Shown here piece after piece: positions 33,035 to 44,984 of a stretch of DNA of 64,000 nucleotides (the first letter of the stretch is position 1; each line of letters begins with the position of its first letter). The DNA lies in assembly GCA_963383645.1 (NCBI GenBank), contig OY726576.1, positions 11,651,211-11,715,210 of the forward strand, written 5' to 3'. The translations under genes and the position numbers were made by a program. Source of the DNA: Muscardinus avellanarius (lineage: Eukaryota > Chordata > Mammalia > Rodentia > Gliridae). The notes under the pieces were generated by a model. It was not told the origin of the DNA. It saw nothing but the letters and a program-made list of their open reading frames with translations, and ran no database searches.

Positions 33035-33520
33035 CTTCCTGTCCTGCGCTGTGTAATAAATTCCCCCAAAAGCTAGTGGTTTGTTTAAAACAATGAACAT
33101 GTAGAGGCTCTTACATTTCATGTGTCAGGAATTTAGAGGAATTATAGCTGGTTTGAAGTCTCTAATGAGAATTAAAAATTCCACTGGGGCTGTAGTCACC
33201 TGAAGTGCCTGGGGCTTTGGGATCTGCACTCTGTCGTCTCTCTCCCATGACTGGTATGGGTGGGAGGTCTCAGCTCTTTCCCATGTGGACTTTTCCACAA
33301 GGACACTTGAGTTTCCTGACAACATGGTGACCGGTTTTCCCCACCACACAAGAAATCTAAGAGTGCAAGATAGAAAGCTCACTGTTTTTTGGGACCTAGC
33401 CTTAAAAATCATACACCATCATCTCTGCCATGTTATTAGTCAACATAGCAGCTCTCGTATAATGTATCAGACTATAAAAGGACATAACTGCCTGGAGCAG
33501 ATCACTGCAAAGTCATTTTA
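33035..33520. mobile_element. Ancient interspersed repeat, family unknown
   Basis: Text such as 'aataaattcccccaaaagct', 'agtggtttgtttaaaacaat' and 'gccatgttattagtca' resembles a mammal-wide repeat that starts with a 'gtggcttaaaacaac' motif. I cannot name the family. Confidence 0.35.
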
Positions 33521-33689
33521 GAAGCTTACTGCAACACCAGGTCATTTAGGAAGAAGGACAATGAAGTTATCCCTATAACCCAGACTTTTATGAAGATAGG
33601 ACCTTCAATTGACAGTACAGTGACGCTTGGTCTTGGGAGTACTCGGGAAAACCTTACATCTGAAACTGAGGGTTTAAGACACTGTGATG

Positions 33690-33914
33690 GTTTTTTTTGT
33701 TTGTTTGGGTGTTTTTTGCGGTACTGGGGGTGGAACTTAGGGGCATTGTACCTCCCATCTACACCCCCTATTTTTTAGTCTTTTTATGTTTGAAAAGGGT
33801 CTCACTAAGTTACAAAGGGCCTCGCTAAGTACCCGAGGTTGTCCGCAAACCGCAATCCTCTGGTCTCAGCCTCCCAAATGCCGGGATTACAAGTATGCAT
33901 CACCACAGCCAGCT
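33690..33914 (-). mobile_element. B1-dID SINE, type I
   Basis: Minus-strand copy with a T-rich tail. Flanked by AAGACACTGTGATG (33676-33689) and AAGAGTCTGTGATG (33915-33928). Confidence 0.9.
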
Positions 33915-33928
33915 AAGAGTCTGTGATG

Positions 33929-34627
33929 TTTAAGAGAACGATCTCTATAGTAAGTACTAGAGCCTAAACTAAAAGCCACAACCTTTGACTCTGAACCCGA
34001 TGATCTTTTCAAATCCTGAGCAATCAAACCTCTGCAAATTGTACATTTAACACAATTGCCCATCCTCCAAGTCCAAGGTGGCTTACCTGACTCTCTGCTG
34101 ACAAGACTTCTCAACATTTGCATGAAAAACCCTCTCATCTGTTGGTCTGAGACACATATGTCATTGTTGATAGCGCCGTATTTGAAATGACTTTTCCCAC
34201 AATAGTTAGTTTCACAATAGTAAAAGGGGGCAATTGCACAAATAAGCTAAACATAATAAATAACTAAGGGATAATAAAACATAAATAAGGGAGTCTTTAA
34301 AACGAAGGTCCATTTTAACATTGGAACACAGATTCGCCACAAACCGGAAACGTCAAATGATCTTGGTGTTCACTGAACTCCAAGGAGAGCTTGAGTGCAT
34401 ATGAACCCAGGGAAGAAGCAAAGACCTTACAGAGGAAGTCAGATAGGATTAAAATGAGACTCTCGCTAGTCTACAAATTGAATGGCAACATGCGGTTGTA
34501 AATGAAGCTAAATATAGAAAGGGCCCTATAGTGAGGCAACTAAGGTGACCAATCAGAGGGTATGGAATAGGGGAGGATGGAGCCTCTTTAAAACACAGGA
34601 GGTACATAAACAAATGTGACAAAGTTC
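33929..34627. other. Unassigned sequence
   Basis: No element or credible frame was recognised. Confidence 0.5.
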
Positions 34628-34800
34628 ATCACCAAACAAGCATGGGATGGAGGGAGGGGGAGGGAATGGAATGGGGGCTGGATGAGGGCTAATTGGATGA
34701 TGTGTGCTTGTATATCCTCTCAAATCTTGTACTCCAATGTGATATATGATTACAATGCACCAATTTAAATAAATAAATAAATAAATAAATAAATTAGAAA
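34628..34800 (+). mobile_element. L1 3' end, 5'-truncated
   Basis: 'aagcatgggatggagggagg', a G-rich tract, 'gatgatgtgtgcttgtatat', 'tgatatatgattacaatgca' and an AAAT-repeat tail. Similar to but distinct from the 11264 tail family. Confidence 0.8.
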
Positions 34801-34843
34801 ATTTCACATTTTGGGGTCTCTAAAGTAGCATATGAAAACTCAG

Positions 34844-35078
34844 GGTTTTTTTTTTTTTTTTTTTTTTTTAGTACTGGGGATGGAACTGGAACCCAGGGGC
34901 ATTCTACCTCTAAGATATAGCCCCAGCCCTACATTTTTTATTATCCTTTATTTTGAAACAGGGTCTTGATGAGTTGCAAAGGGCCTCACTAAGTAGCTGA
35001 GGCTGTCCACAAACCCAGATCCTCCTGTTTCAGCCTCCCAAATGCTGGGATTACAAGCCTGCGCCACCACAACCAGCT
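34844..35078 (-). mobile_element. B1-dID SINE, type I
   Basis: Minus-strand copy with a poly-T tail. Flanked by an exact 11-bp duplication, TGAAAACTCAG, at 34833-34843 and 35079-35089. Confidence 0.93.
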
Positions 35079-35210
35079 TGAAAACTCAGTATTTTGAAAT
35101 CATGTCCTTACTCAAAATACTGGAAACCATCGCAGATTTACAATATCAATGGGAAAACAACATATCTACTTTGTATGCATTCACTCAGGTTTTCAGTGCT
35201 TAGTAATAAT

Positions 35211-35246
35211 GATTATTCTGAGACTGATGATTATTCTGAGACTGAT
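35211..35246 (+). repeat. Perfect tandem duplication, 18-bp unit
   Basis: GATTATTCTGAGACTGAT occurs twice back to back, followed by two further matching bases. Confidence 0.95.
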
Positions 35247-35639
35247 GAATAAACTAATAAGCCTATATCCTGTAATAGATCCTTGGGGACATTCCTGCTG
35301 TAGAACAAGTGCATGGTAGAGTATAAATCTCAAACAAATGCGCCATGTAACTGTTGTGGGAGAAATCCATGTGTTAATGGTATTTTTTTAGTTAAGAAAA
35401 AAATGAATCTTGATCTGAAACCAAACAATAAAATCCTGTTTAATACTTTAATATATAATATTTTTAATTCAGAAGTCAATCTTAACACTTTTTATTCGTA
35501 AAAAATTCAACAGGCATCTTGAGTTCAATAAGCCTACACCCAGAGACCTCTTATAAAATCAAATACTTCACCTATTAGCCGAACAAAACTCTTTATTTAA
35601 AAGGATAAATTGGCTCAGACCTTATCTTTAAACCAACTC

Positions 35640-36310
35640 TAACACGCCCTCTAATTTTTAGCCAGGATTCCAGATGTGAGCTGTGAAGTGGAATCATTTC
35701 AGAAGTCGCTTCTTTTGTGCTGTATGGTAATAATGTTCTCCCCTCTCCTCCCAGGATCGCACCACGTACAATTTCAAAGGCAGGAAGAAGAGGAGAATAC
35801 CTGAGAGGCTAATTACAGAGCTGGAGAGGTACATGATACGGCATTAAAATAAATGAGATAGATGAATTGTCAGAGGGCAGAGCTGGAGACTGACGAACCA
35901 TATTTAGTACGCTAAGCCCAAGTGTTTATTTTGCATTCTTCTGGCCTTTAAAGATGACAGGTTGTGATCAATGGCTTCCCTTGAAGGCTGGCTGCTTTCC
36001 TGCCCCAGCATTTAATTTCTGTTTGATGTTCTTCACTTTGTGTCAATGTATGAACTACTGTTAAGATATATAGCTGCGATTAAAATAATTCATCCATCTG
36101 CTTATAATTAAAGACCAAGTTAAATGTAATGACAACTTTATCTAGTGAGCTAACTATCATCTAAAAACGAGGCTGTCCTGCAACAATTTCTCCAGCAGAT
36201 GAATTATTCTAGTTAGTAGCGATTCAAAAATTTATCTTCAAATAATGGGGATTTTAATCAGTGATGTCACTGGATTGGTGAAATGGGATTAATTATGAAA
36301 ATATGTTGTT
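35640..36310. promoter_or_regulatory. Candidate conserved non-coding element
   Basis: Dense in words bound by developmental factors: homeodomain cores (CTAATTA near 35809, ATAATTAAAG near 36105, GGATTAATTATG near 36287), TGACAGG (MEIS/TGIF-like, near 35956), TGATCAATGG (near 35966), CTTTAAAG (TCF/LEF-like, near 35946) and AACAAT (SOX-like, 36183). No repeat is embedded. This fits a distal enhancer near a developmental gene, but conservation cannot be tested from one sequence. Confidence 0.35.
35755..35847 (+). CDS. Possible exon: acceptor plus 30-codon frame to a stop
   Basis: A strong 3' splice-site pattern (tract 'gttctcccctctcctcccag' ending at 35754) is followed directly by a 30-codon frame ending in TAA at 35845-35847. 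The peptide has a basic cluster GRKKRR (residues 9-14) and then RIPERLITELERY, helix-like. A donor-like GAG|GTACAT at 35826-35834 would instead make a 74-base internal exon. In this frame the stop upstream is TAA at 35731-35733, before the acceptor. The protein was not recognised. It may equally be chance inside a conserved regulatory block. Confidence 0.25.
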   Translation, partial: DRTTYNFKGRKKRRIPERLITELERYMIRH

Positions 36311-39300
36311 AACAACAAAAAATTGTTGGTAGCTACCTCAAAGATTAGGGTACAAAAGTGGTTTTTGACTCAGTCATTTTAGATTAATCAGTTATAAAGA
36401 TGAGAGGTGACTAAAAAAACAGGAGCCCTAAATTTAAAAAAAAAAGTAAAAAAGAATGAAATCAGCTTTATGATGAAATAATTGCTGAATATCTTGCTAT
36501 TTTAGAATGAAGATGAAATCTCCCAGAATTATACTTTTTAACTTTTATATATAAAAATAAGGATTAAAAATTAAAATATTTATTCATATTTCCCACTAAC
36601 CTAAAATAAAATTACTGATTCATGTTTTAATCTTTCTGTCTATTCTCAACTAGAAATGAGCACAAAACATATATATTATGTATGTATGTATTTGTGTATA
36701 TATATATATGTCATATTATTTCCTTTTATTTTGAAAGCTGCCTTTTTCACATAGTAATACATTATGAATATTGTCAATATATTTAAAGGATTATAAAAAC
36801 CATGTCAGCAATTTTACCTGCAATAAAATATGGAAATCAAATTTGATCTCAACTATCCTTTGATCTTTCTCTAAGCACAATTTGACTAGTTACCAAAAAA
36901 GCTATAGACCAAAATGGAAATGCTATAAAAATATACCTGGAGGAAGAGCTAACTTTTTTTCATAATCATGCTCGACCATTATAAATTTAATAGAATTTCA
37001 CATCAATAATTGCTCCTAAATAACTTCATTTGAATGACTGCCATGCCATATAGACAAGCAGTTTTAGATTTAAAATTTATTTTTCTGTTAAAGATGATGC
37101 TTAAAATCCTATCTTCTGGGAACCATGAATCAAATATCAGAAATACCACCAGAAAATATTTTAGTTTTCCATAAATTAATATAAGGATTTTCTATTTAGA
37201 AGGTCAAAGTACTGAGCATAAAGTATGAAAAAAAAATCATGCCTTATATGCTATAAAAGTAACCAAAAACGTTGATTGATGATTTAAAAGCCACCTTATT
37301 TTTGCTAGTAAGTGTTTTCTGTTAATACTTGGGGGCTAAGTAAGGTGACTCCCAAAACATAAAATTAATAGGTCTTCAGAGATAAATACACAAAAACAGA
37401 GTGTTGTACATAGTTAGTTCAAGTTGCCTGACTGGCTCTCAGGTCAAAAAGCCTGACTATAATCAGATGGAATACATGAACACATTCAAAAGAATCAACG
37501 CAACAGTGAATGGACATTGATCAGTTTATTGCCAGTGGCCAGCAGACCACAGTCCAGGAGAGTTGATGTGTGTCTAATCTCAATGGCAGATTTACTCTTG
37601 GGGTTCAACTAAATGCAGCAGGAAGCCAAAGACTTAGTTATACCTGGCCCCATTAACAAGACCATGTGTTAACAACACTGGAGGTACTGACAACCTTGGC
37701 CAAGGTTTTTCATGATGCTTTTATCCAAGTCTTGGTCTTATGATCTGCTCTCCAGACAACGTAAGTCAGTCAGCTCCAGTAAAAGAGAAGGAACTTAGCC
37801 AGTACGCAAAAGCCTTTTGCATGTGTGTGGTGGTGGCTTCCTATGAAGAAAGATCTGAAAGAGGACCCATGTGACTGGATGAGAGGGAAAAAATGAGCTG
37901 ATCTCAGATCTCCACTGCCTTGTTCCATGGACACCTCTACTTCTCATTGTGGAGAAATAAATTCTTAGTTTCACAAATTTCCAGCAATGAGGAGTCTACA
38001 TTTTGAACCTGATGATCTCTGAACAGAGAGAAATCAGGATGGCCCAGGTAACTTCCCCTCAGAGCCCTCTGAACTCCAGTTTCTCTCATCTGATATCTAT
38101 ACAAGTAAACAGACATAGAGATCATCGGGTAAGCTTCTATCTGAGACAACACAAACAATTCCTGAACTCATGCATTTTAAGAGCTTCTGACATTAAAATT
38201 GGAGCATTTTTATCACACGGAAAGTATTTTTGCTTCTTTCTAATTACATGGTAAAAAGATCATCAATAAACTTTATATTTTTAATTTCTTAAACTACCAA
38301 GAGATGGTGGAATTGAATATCAGCAAATTCTCCCACACTTGTTTGTACCCAGCTCAGACGAGGAAGCTACTCAGAGCCTCATCCAGGAAGTATCCAAGAC
38401 ATTTCCCCAAGAAGTTAGATGCTTGTTGGCTACAGAGACTGGGAGAGAGCTGTCATAATAACAGGAGAAAAGAAGGGGGGCACAGCTTTGTGTACCCCTC
38501 TAAGTGGAGAGGCCTCAATAAGACCATGCCAGGGGTAAGACGAGGACATTCCAAGAACATGCAAATACTTGAGTAGAAGACAAGACTCTGCAATTATTCT
38601 GCAACTTACTATAGCCAGGAAGCTATTATGCTGCCCTGGGCCACCCAGGATGCTCTGTGCCCTTTGAGGGGAAAAAAAAAAAACAGAAAAAGTTGAATTG
38701 TTGAGAATGAGGCTTTGCTGTCCCCAGAACTCTTTCAACCACAACCCCCAAAAACTAAGTCCCCATGTGAATTCAGGAAGAGTCAAAGTCTCTCTTGAGA
38801 CAGTGGAGCTTACTCCAAACTACCCAAACTTCTGACTCTCAGACTTTATTTTTCAGCTTAAGTCTATGAATCCTATTAAAATATAAATATTCTGAGGCTG
38901 GATTCAGATTAAAATTGGCATATTCAATATGAAACTCATGAGGCTTGAAAAATCAGCGACTTACTAAATTGTGCACTGATAAACAATAAAGAAAAGTTGT
39001 CCTGTGGTTGAGGACCAGAGATGAAGGCAAATATCCCCCCAAGAAGTTGAAAGCAGTCTCTGAGATCACCAGACACATGGAATATACATCACACTGTTGT
39101 AAAGAGCATTCAGACTTCACAGTCTGATTTCCTATTCGTGGCTTATGGAAACAGCTATATTTTTAAGTGTTTCTCTTCTAACAAAAACTATAGTGTGATG
39201 ATTTCCAATAAAAAATATTGATCTGTCTTGGTTACACAATGAATTATTTTGTTCCTGTTCTTTATGTAGTAAAATGTAAGGCTAAAATATCATGGTGTGA

Positions 39301-40198
39301 TTTGAGTTCATGTAATTATTGTTCACCCTGAAAGCCTGGAGAAGTACAGATGACAAGAGCAAACTTGTTTCCACTTAAACTGAGCCAGGTTTAAACCAAA
39401 GTCCCCAAAGATGAAAGGCTAATGCCTGGACTCCTTCAGTTTCAAAGACCAATAGATGTTTAATCATTTTTTTTAATTTAAAAGCAATGTTTAAAGGAAA
39501 ATAATTTTAGATTATTAGCCAATGTAATTGAATATACATAAAAGAAGTCTTCTTTGTCCAAAACAATTACTTCAACAGGAAGTACAAAAATATAAACATA
39601 ATAGAAAAATGGATCTTCCCCATCAAAGTTCTTAGTATAATAGGTTTTAGCTCTTCATATTAAACTGAATTTTACTCTATTTTCTTAAACACTAACAAAT
39701 GATAGCAACTAAATTAGAAATTACAACGAAGATAATAAACCTTAACCCAATCTATGCTCCATTTTCATTGGATTGTTTTAATAATGATATGCTCAGTATT
39801 TTTGATGTTGCTAAATTGAAGTTTGGCTAATGTCCAGATCAGAGGAAAAATGGGCACTTACAGGCATTCTGCTTCTGTTTATATTCCCTTCCCAAAGCTA
39901 TGATTTAAGCAAGGGATTCTCTCTTAATCACAGACACTTAGTAAATGAAAGTTGCTTATATTTCTCAAGTAAGTTTGAGTCTCTTTGGTCTGGCAGAATG
40001 TCAAGCTTACCAAATATTTTTATGTAGAACCATCTCCAATCAAACAAAAGGCATAATTAGACAATCAAATAAAGATCTATGAGACTATATGAGGAACATC
40101 TGGGTAATTTGTTAACTAGCTGACATTTAGTCCTCCAGTTACAGTATAGGTCTTTTTATACCATGTCAGACGAACGGTGCCAAAGATAGCCGGGCGTG

Positions 40199-40384
40199 GT
40201 GGCACATGCTTGTAATACCAGCATTCGGGAAGCTGAGACTGGAGGATCACCCTCGTGGACAGCCTCAGTTACTAAGTGATACCCTTCACAAGTGAGTGAT
40301 ATCCTGTTTCAAAAATAGAAAGAATTAAAAAAATACGGCTAGGGGTGTCTCTCAGAGGTAGAATCACCCTGGGTTCCATCCCCG

Positions 40385-40419
<35 letters not shown>

Positions 40420-40431
40420 AAAAAAAAAAGA
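40199..40431 (+). mobile_element. B1-dID SINE, type I, with (AC)n in the tail
   Basis: SINE body followed by (AC)n at 40387-40415 and poly-A. Exact 12-bp duplication GTGCCAAAGATA at 40187-40198 and 40432-40443 encloses both, so the AC run lies within the insertion. Confidence 0.94.
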
Positions 40432-40443
40432 GTGCCAAAGATA

Positions 40444-41902
40444 AGTAATAAGAGTTATATATTCATGTTCTTTATCGCTAAAAATGGCATAATGTTAAGA
40501 AAATATTTCAACGAGTGGTCTTCATTCTTATTTCCTATTATTTCCTACCTGAAAAAAAAGAAATGTTACAAAATTTCTCTTCCAAAATTGGTTAACAATA
40601 CTAGGTAGATCTGGATGTGTTTTCAGATAACATCTGGATCTCTGGCATGGATAGTTTCAACTATTTTCATGGTCTCGTTGACACATTCAGATACTTAAAT
40701 AAGATACAGCTTCCTGAAGTCTAAACATAAGATACACAGATGCAAAAAAAAAATGAAAGAAAAAAGGAGTGACATAATTCTACAAAACACCGATCAGTGA
40801 AGTGTAACTGGGAATCTGCAGAGGGCTTACGTCTTCAAGGACGAGATGATTAGTCATGGAGTGTGAGCTTTATCTGTGCACATTCATTAGTACTTGCTGA
40901 AAAATGTAAACTCTACGTTCCATGTTACAAAAGAGCCTTTTGGGCCTCAAGAAGAGGGTTTAAGTTGTTTGGGCCCTCCCTGTAGGATCAAGATAACACG
41001 GTATTAAAATTATTTCCTCCCTTTAAAGTCATTGAACCTGGCCTGGATCCAGTTAGAAAACAGACTAGGATCAGCCAATTGACATGCAAATGTGCCACGT
41101 GCCCCTTCAGAGAAGTGAGGTTGGCTTTCCTGGAGAGATCAGATCAAGATGGTAAATGTAGTATCACTGGAGTCTCCCCGTCAGGGCTGACTCTGGGGAT
41201 ATGGAACAGGTGCAGTCCCCAAGGGTCCCTCACTCAGAAAGGCCTTGCGCATGCTTTAGTGTTCAGCTACCACCATTAGGATATACATAATGACTTTTTC
41301 TTTGAGCTTGTATTTTGTAAATAAAGACTGATGGGCTATGGAGCAGGTGAATGAACAGAGAAAAAAAATTGCAGGCTGTGGTGCCAAGTCAAGCCAGAGA
41401 CTGTAAGCACAGCCAGAGACTCCAACAGCCGGCCTGGTCTCCTAGAGCTCGCTAGCTTGCTGAGAGCACTCTCCAGTGCCACAGAGCCCCAAGGGGCAGC
41501 CGGGCTGGGACCTGCACCCAGATTAGTGCTTTTAACAGTAGCAGCAGCAATAGAAGAAAAAGCAGTGGTGGGAAGGGCCAAAGTCACAAGAGAAAAGAAA
41601 GCTCTGCATGGAGCAGTTTCGCAGCCGTTGGTGGGAAGCCAGCTTGCCTGTGGAGTCTCAGAGCTCAAATCTGCGCTTTAGCACAACAGAGGGCCTCCCC
41701 CTCCACAGAGGCTGTGCTCCAAGACCCCCAGGGGGTGAGAAACCACACGCTGTGTCAAAGTCTACATATATGTTTGCTGTATATGTACATACCTATGATG
41801 AAGTTTAAGTTCATAAACTAGACACAGCAAGAGATTAGAAAACAGTAGTGAATAAGAAAATAGGAAAATTAGAACAATATAGTTGGATAATGGTAGTGCC
41901 TG
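40444..41902. other. Unassigned sequence
   Basis: No transposon was recognised. The GC-richer part at 41330-41750 has frames on both strands (41336-41668 -, 41457-41681 +) with no domain and no splice context. Confidence 0.5.
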
Positions 41903-42013
41903 CCCCCCTCTCTCTCCCTCCCTCTCCCTCCCTCCCTCTCTCTCCCTCCCTCCTTCTCTCTCTCTCTCCCTCCCTCTAGCTCTCCCTCCCTCCCTCCCCA
42001 CTCCCCTCTCTCT
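41903..42013 (+). repeat. Polypyrimidine tract of about 110 bases
   Basis: CCCTCTC/CTCTCT repeats, almost pure C and T, broken once by AG near 41980. The complementary strand is polypurine (GGGAGA). It gives spurious serine/leucine/proline or glycine/arginine/glutamate frames. Confidence 0.95.
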
Positions 42014-42144
42014 ATCATCAAGACCAAGTAGTACATACAACATGGACATGGTGGGCAAAGGGTCTATTCACCTTCCAGGAGGGAGTGCTACATAATTTTA
42101 TCATGCTATTCAAACAGCAACTTAAAATTTTAGGGTTTTTTTCC

Positions 42145-42214
42145 TACACTGTGGATTGAACTGAGGGCCCCACGCAGGCTAGGCAAGCATATTAATCGCT
42201 GAGATATACCTTGT
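42145..42214 (-). mobile_element. Stand-alone ID-like SINE
   Basis: Reads on the minus strand as 'ggtatatctcagcgattaat', 'gcttgcctagcctgcgtggg', 'gccctcagttcaatccac', an ID-type unit. Confidence 0.7.
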
Positions 42215-42674
42215 CCATAAAATGAATTACTTTATTTCTGAAACTTTCCCTTAATATCTTCAAACCCTGACCGATCTTGGGTAATTGAAACTGCAAATAC
42301 AGAGAGACTACTATGTGAATTCCAAGGGTCAGGGAAGGAATTGTTCATTAGCTGGCAATAAATAATATCAATGCAGAACTACCAAGAGAAGTACAGGTGG
42401 ATTTTATGTCATAAAATACATCAGAAGGGGTCTAGGGAAGGATCCTAGGAAGCTAATGCCATTGGGAAGGAAAAACAAGTCACTGGTTCATTTTCTAGAG
42501 GAAAATCCCATGACAAGTTGAGTGTCTCCCGCCTGAAATGGTGAGAACAGCAGTGTTTTAGGTTTGAAATTTTGGGGGATTTGGGAATATTAGTAAATGG
42601 ATAGGGGAATATCTCGGGGATGGAACCCAAGTTTAGAAATGAAATTCGCTTATGCTTCATATGTGCCTTATACA

Positions 42675-42696
42675 TATATATATATATATATATATA
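42675..42696 (+). repeat. (TA)n microsatellite
   Basis: About 22 bases of TA. Confidence 0.95.
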
Positions 42697-42699
42697 GCC

Positions 42700-43799
42700 T
42701 GAGGTATTTTATATAATATCCTATTATAATTCCATGCATGAAGCCAAATTTCATAATGTGGAATTTTTCACATGTGGTATCATTTCTGCTAAGCAATTTC
42801 AGATTTGGGAGCACATCAGATTTGGGGGCACATATTTTTCAGATTCAGGATGCTCAACTTCTACCTAGAAGAATATCCTACTTCAGAATTTCTGAAGATA
42901 GGCCAGAGTGAATTTACAAAGCTTTCATGTGCTGAGCTCTCAGCTAACCTAGCTAAATATCATAAATGTTTACCAAACACGTCGAGAAAGCCAGTACACA
43001 AAATGTCACCAAATGAACCAAGGAACAATGTCATCCACCTGCAGAAGCAGCGTAAGTAGAGACAATGTAATAAGATTCTAGAATATTTACAATTAATATT
43101 CTTATGATATTCAAGCAAAACCACAGGGGGGAAACTAAAAATTCAATCAACACATGGGGATATTGACTGAAGGATACAGAAAAAAAAATTCAAAGCAGAC
43201 AAAAAAGCAGGCATCAAACTCTTCCCCCAAACACACAAAAGGAAAAAGAGATAACCCACATGAAGAAAAAGTTCAAGAGACATAAATAGTATCTGCCAAA
43301 GTACCAATGAACATCTAATAAAGCTCCAGAAACAGAATAAAGAATCATAATTAATATTTTTTTAAATCCATTGAGTTCTTGGCAGGATAAATAAAATAGG
43401 CCTACATCTAAACCCAACATGAAAATATTTCAGAAATCTAAGAATAAACAGAGGTCTTACCCAGGGTAGAGGTTGGAACAAGATTTTACAGGACTTTTCA
43501 TCAGTAGTATGTGTTGGAAAAAGGCAACAGACAAAGGTTGCTCTGCCTTCAATTGAGAAGGACCTCAGAACAAGATTCTACTTAGATAAATAAATTATAA
43601 TAAATTCAAATGGTACCATACTCTATTCACCTTGTTGATGTAGGAGAATATTAAACAAAATTTAAAAAGCACAATATAATATTAGTGAAAAAAGCTGACA
43701 GTCAGAAAACTTCCAAAATACTATTGTCCTGATTATAAAACACATGTGTCTGTATACGTCATATATAATTTCTAGAGAAACAATAATGAAGGTGGAAAA
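42700..43799. other. Unassigned sequence
   Basis: AT-rich. The frame at 42805-43059 has no recognisable domain. Confidence 0.5.
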
Positions 43800-43810
43800 T
43801 GAATATTAAC

Positions 43811-44047
43811 GAACCAAGCATGGTAGTGCATGCCTGTAATCCCAGTTCTTAGGAGGCTGAGACAGGAGGATCACAGGTTCAGGAACAACCTCAGCAACTT
43901 AGTAAAGCTCTCAGCAATTTAGTCAGACCCTGTTTCAAAACAAAACATTTTTTAAAAGGGGTTGGGAGATACAACCCAGATATAGAATGCCTCTGGATTC
44001 AACTCCCAGTACCAATGAATGAATGAATGAATAAATGAATAAATGAA
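43811..44047 (+). mobile_element. B1-dID SINE, older type, with TGAA tail
   Basis: Complete copy with a (TGAA)n tail at 44015-44047. Flanked by TGAATATTAAC at 43800-43810 and 44048-44058. Confidence 0.9.
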
Positions 44048-44157
44048 TGAATATTAACAATGGTTATCTCTGAGTGAAGATTGCAAGTGGCCTTATTTCT
44101 CTTTTTAATTTTTCTGCACCTTCCAAAATTGCTACAAGAAACTTATCTTACTTTTTA

Positions 44158-44300
44158 TTATTTGTGCTTTTGTTGGTACACTATAATTATACATCATAAT
44201 GAGGTACCGAATGATAAGAACATACATACATGCATCACATGATATGTTTCCCTTTGGATCCCACCCCATTCTCTTCCCTTCCCCATACATGTCACTGAGA
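44158..44300 (-). mobile_element. L1 3' UTR fragment
   Basis: Minus-strand L1 3' end: the C-rich tract (complement of the G-rich 3' UTR) with 'tttggatcccaccccattct', and 'gttggtacactataattata' at the tail. 5'-truncated. Confidence 0.7.
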
Positions 44301-44349
44301 TTAGTACTGATAACTTTGGGGGGTTTTATTTTATTTACTTATTTATTTA

Positions 44350-44563
44350 TCTCTTTTTTGTGGGTCTGGGGATCGAACTCAGGGGCATTCAAGCTCCAAG
44401 CTATACCTCCTGCCCTATTTTTTTATTCTTTATTTTGAAACAGGGTCTCACTGAGTTGCAGAGGGCCTCACTAAATAGCTGAGGCTGTCCGCGAACCACG
44501 ATCCTCCAGTCTCAGCCTCCCGAATGCTGGTATTACAAGCGTGCGCCACCACGCCCGGCTCCT
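44350..44563 (-). mobile_element. B1-dID SINE, type I, in the L1 tail
   Basis: Young-looking minus-strand copy rich in CpG ('gctgtccgcgaaccacgatc'). It is inserted in the T-rich (A-tail) end of the L1, flanked by TTTATTTATCT-like words. Confidence 0.9.
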
Positions 44564-44984
44564 TTATTTATCTTTTTTAATTTTATTGGTGTACTGCTCT
44601 TATACATCTTAGTGGGGTATAAGATGACGGAGGCATACATGCACACAAAACTCATTTAGCCCTTCCCCAATCCCACCCCATTCCCTCCCCCTTCCCTCCT
44701 TCTCATAATTGGCTTACTGATTGTCTTTGATATGTTTATGAATTTACATCATGCATATTAGGAAATTTCCCTCTTTCCCCTCCCATCCCTATCATCAGGT
44801 CAACTTATCTGCTTATCTATGGTTACTCCTTTTTCATCTAGAGTTCCTCCTTTGACCTATTTTCTTTCTAGCTTCTGCATATTAGAGAGAGCATCCAATT
44901 TTTTATTTTCTGTGACTGACCAATCTCACTTAGCATTCTCTTCTCCAGCTCCATCCATTTCCCTGCAAATTTTTTCTTTATTGT

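Larger units (their letters stand above)
35090..40186. other. Transposon-free interval (about 5.1 kb)
   Basis: No SINE, L1 tail or LTR was recognised here, although SINEs occur about every 1-2 kb elsewhere in the window. AT-rich. It contains the conserved-looking block at 35640-36310. Open frames at 37937-38786 (both strands) have no recognisable domain. Confidence 0.6.

Noticed and set aside
38304..38786. Frames of 90 (+) and 118 (-) codons in the transposon-free interval
   Set aside because: Overlapping on opposite strands, with no domain, splice signals or codon bias; kept only as unassigned.
41762..42095. Gly/Arg/Glu-rich and Ser/Leu/Pro-rich frames
   Set aside because: Translations of the two strands of the polypyrimidine tract.
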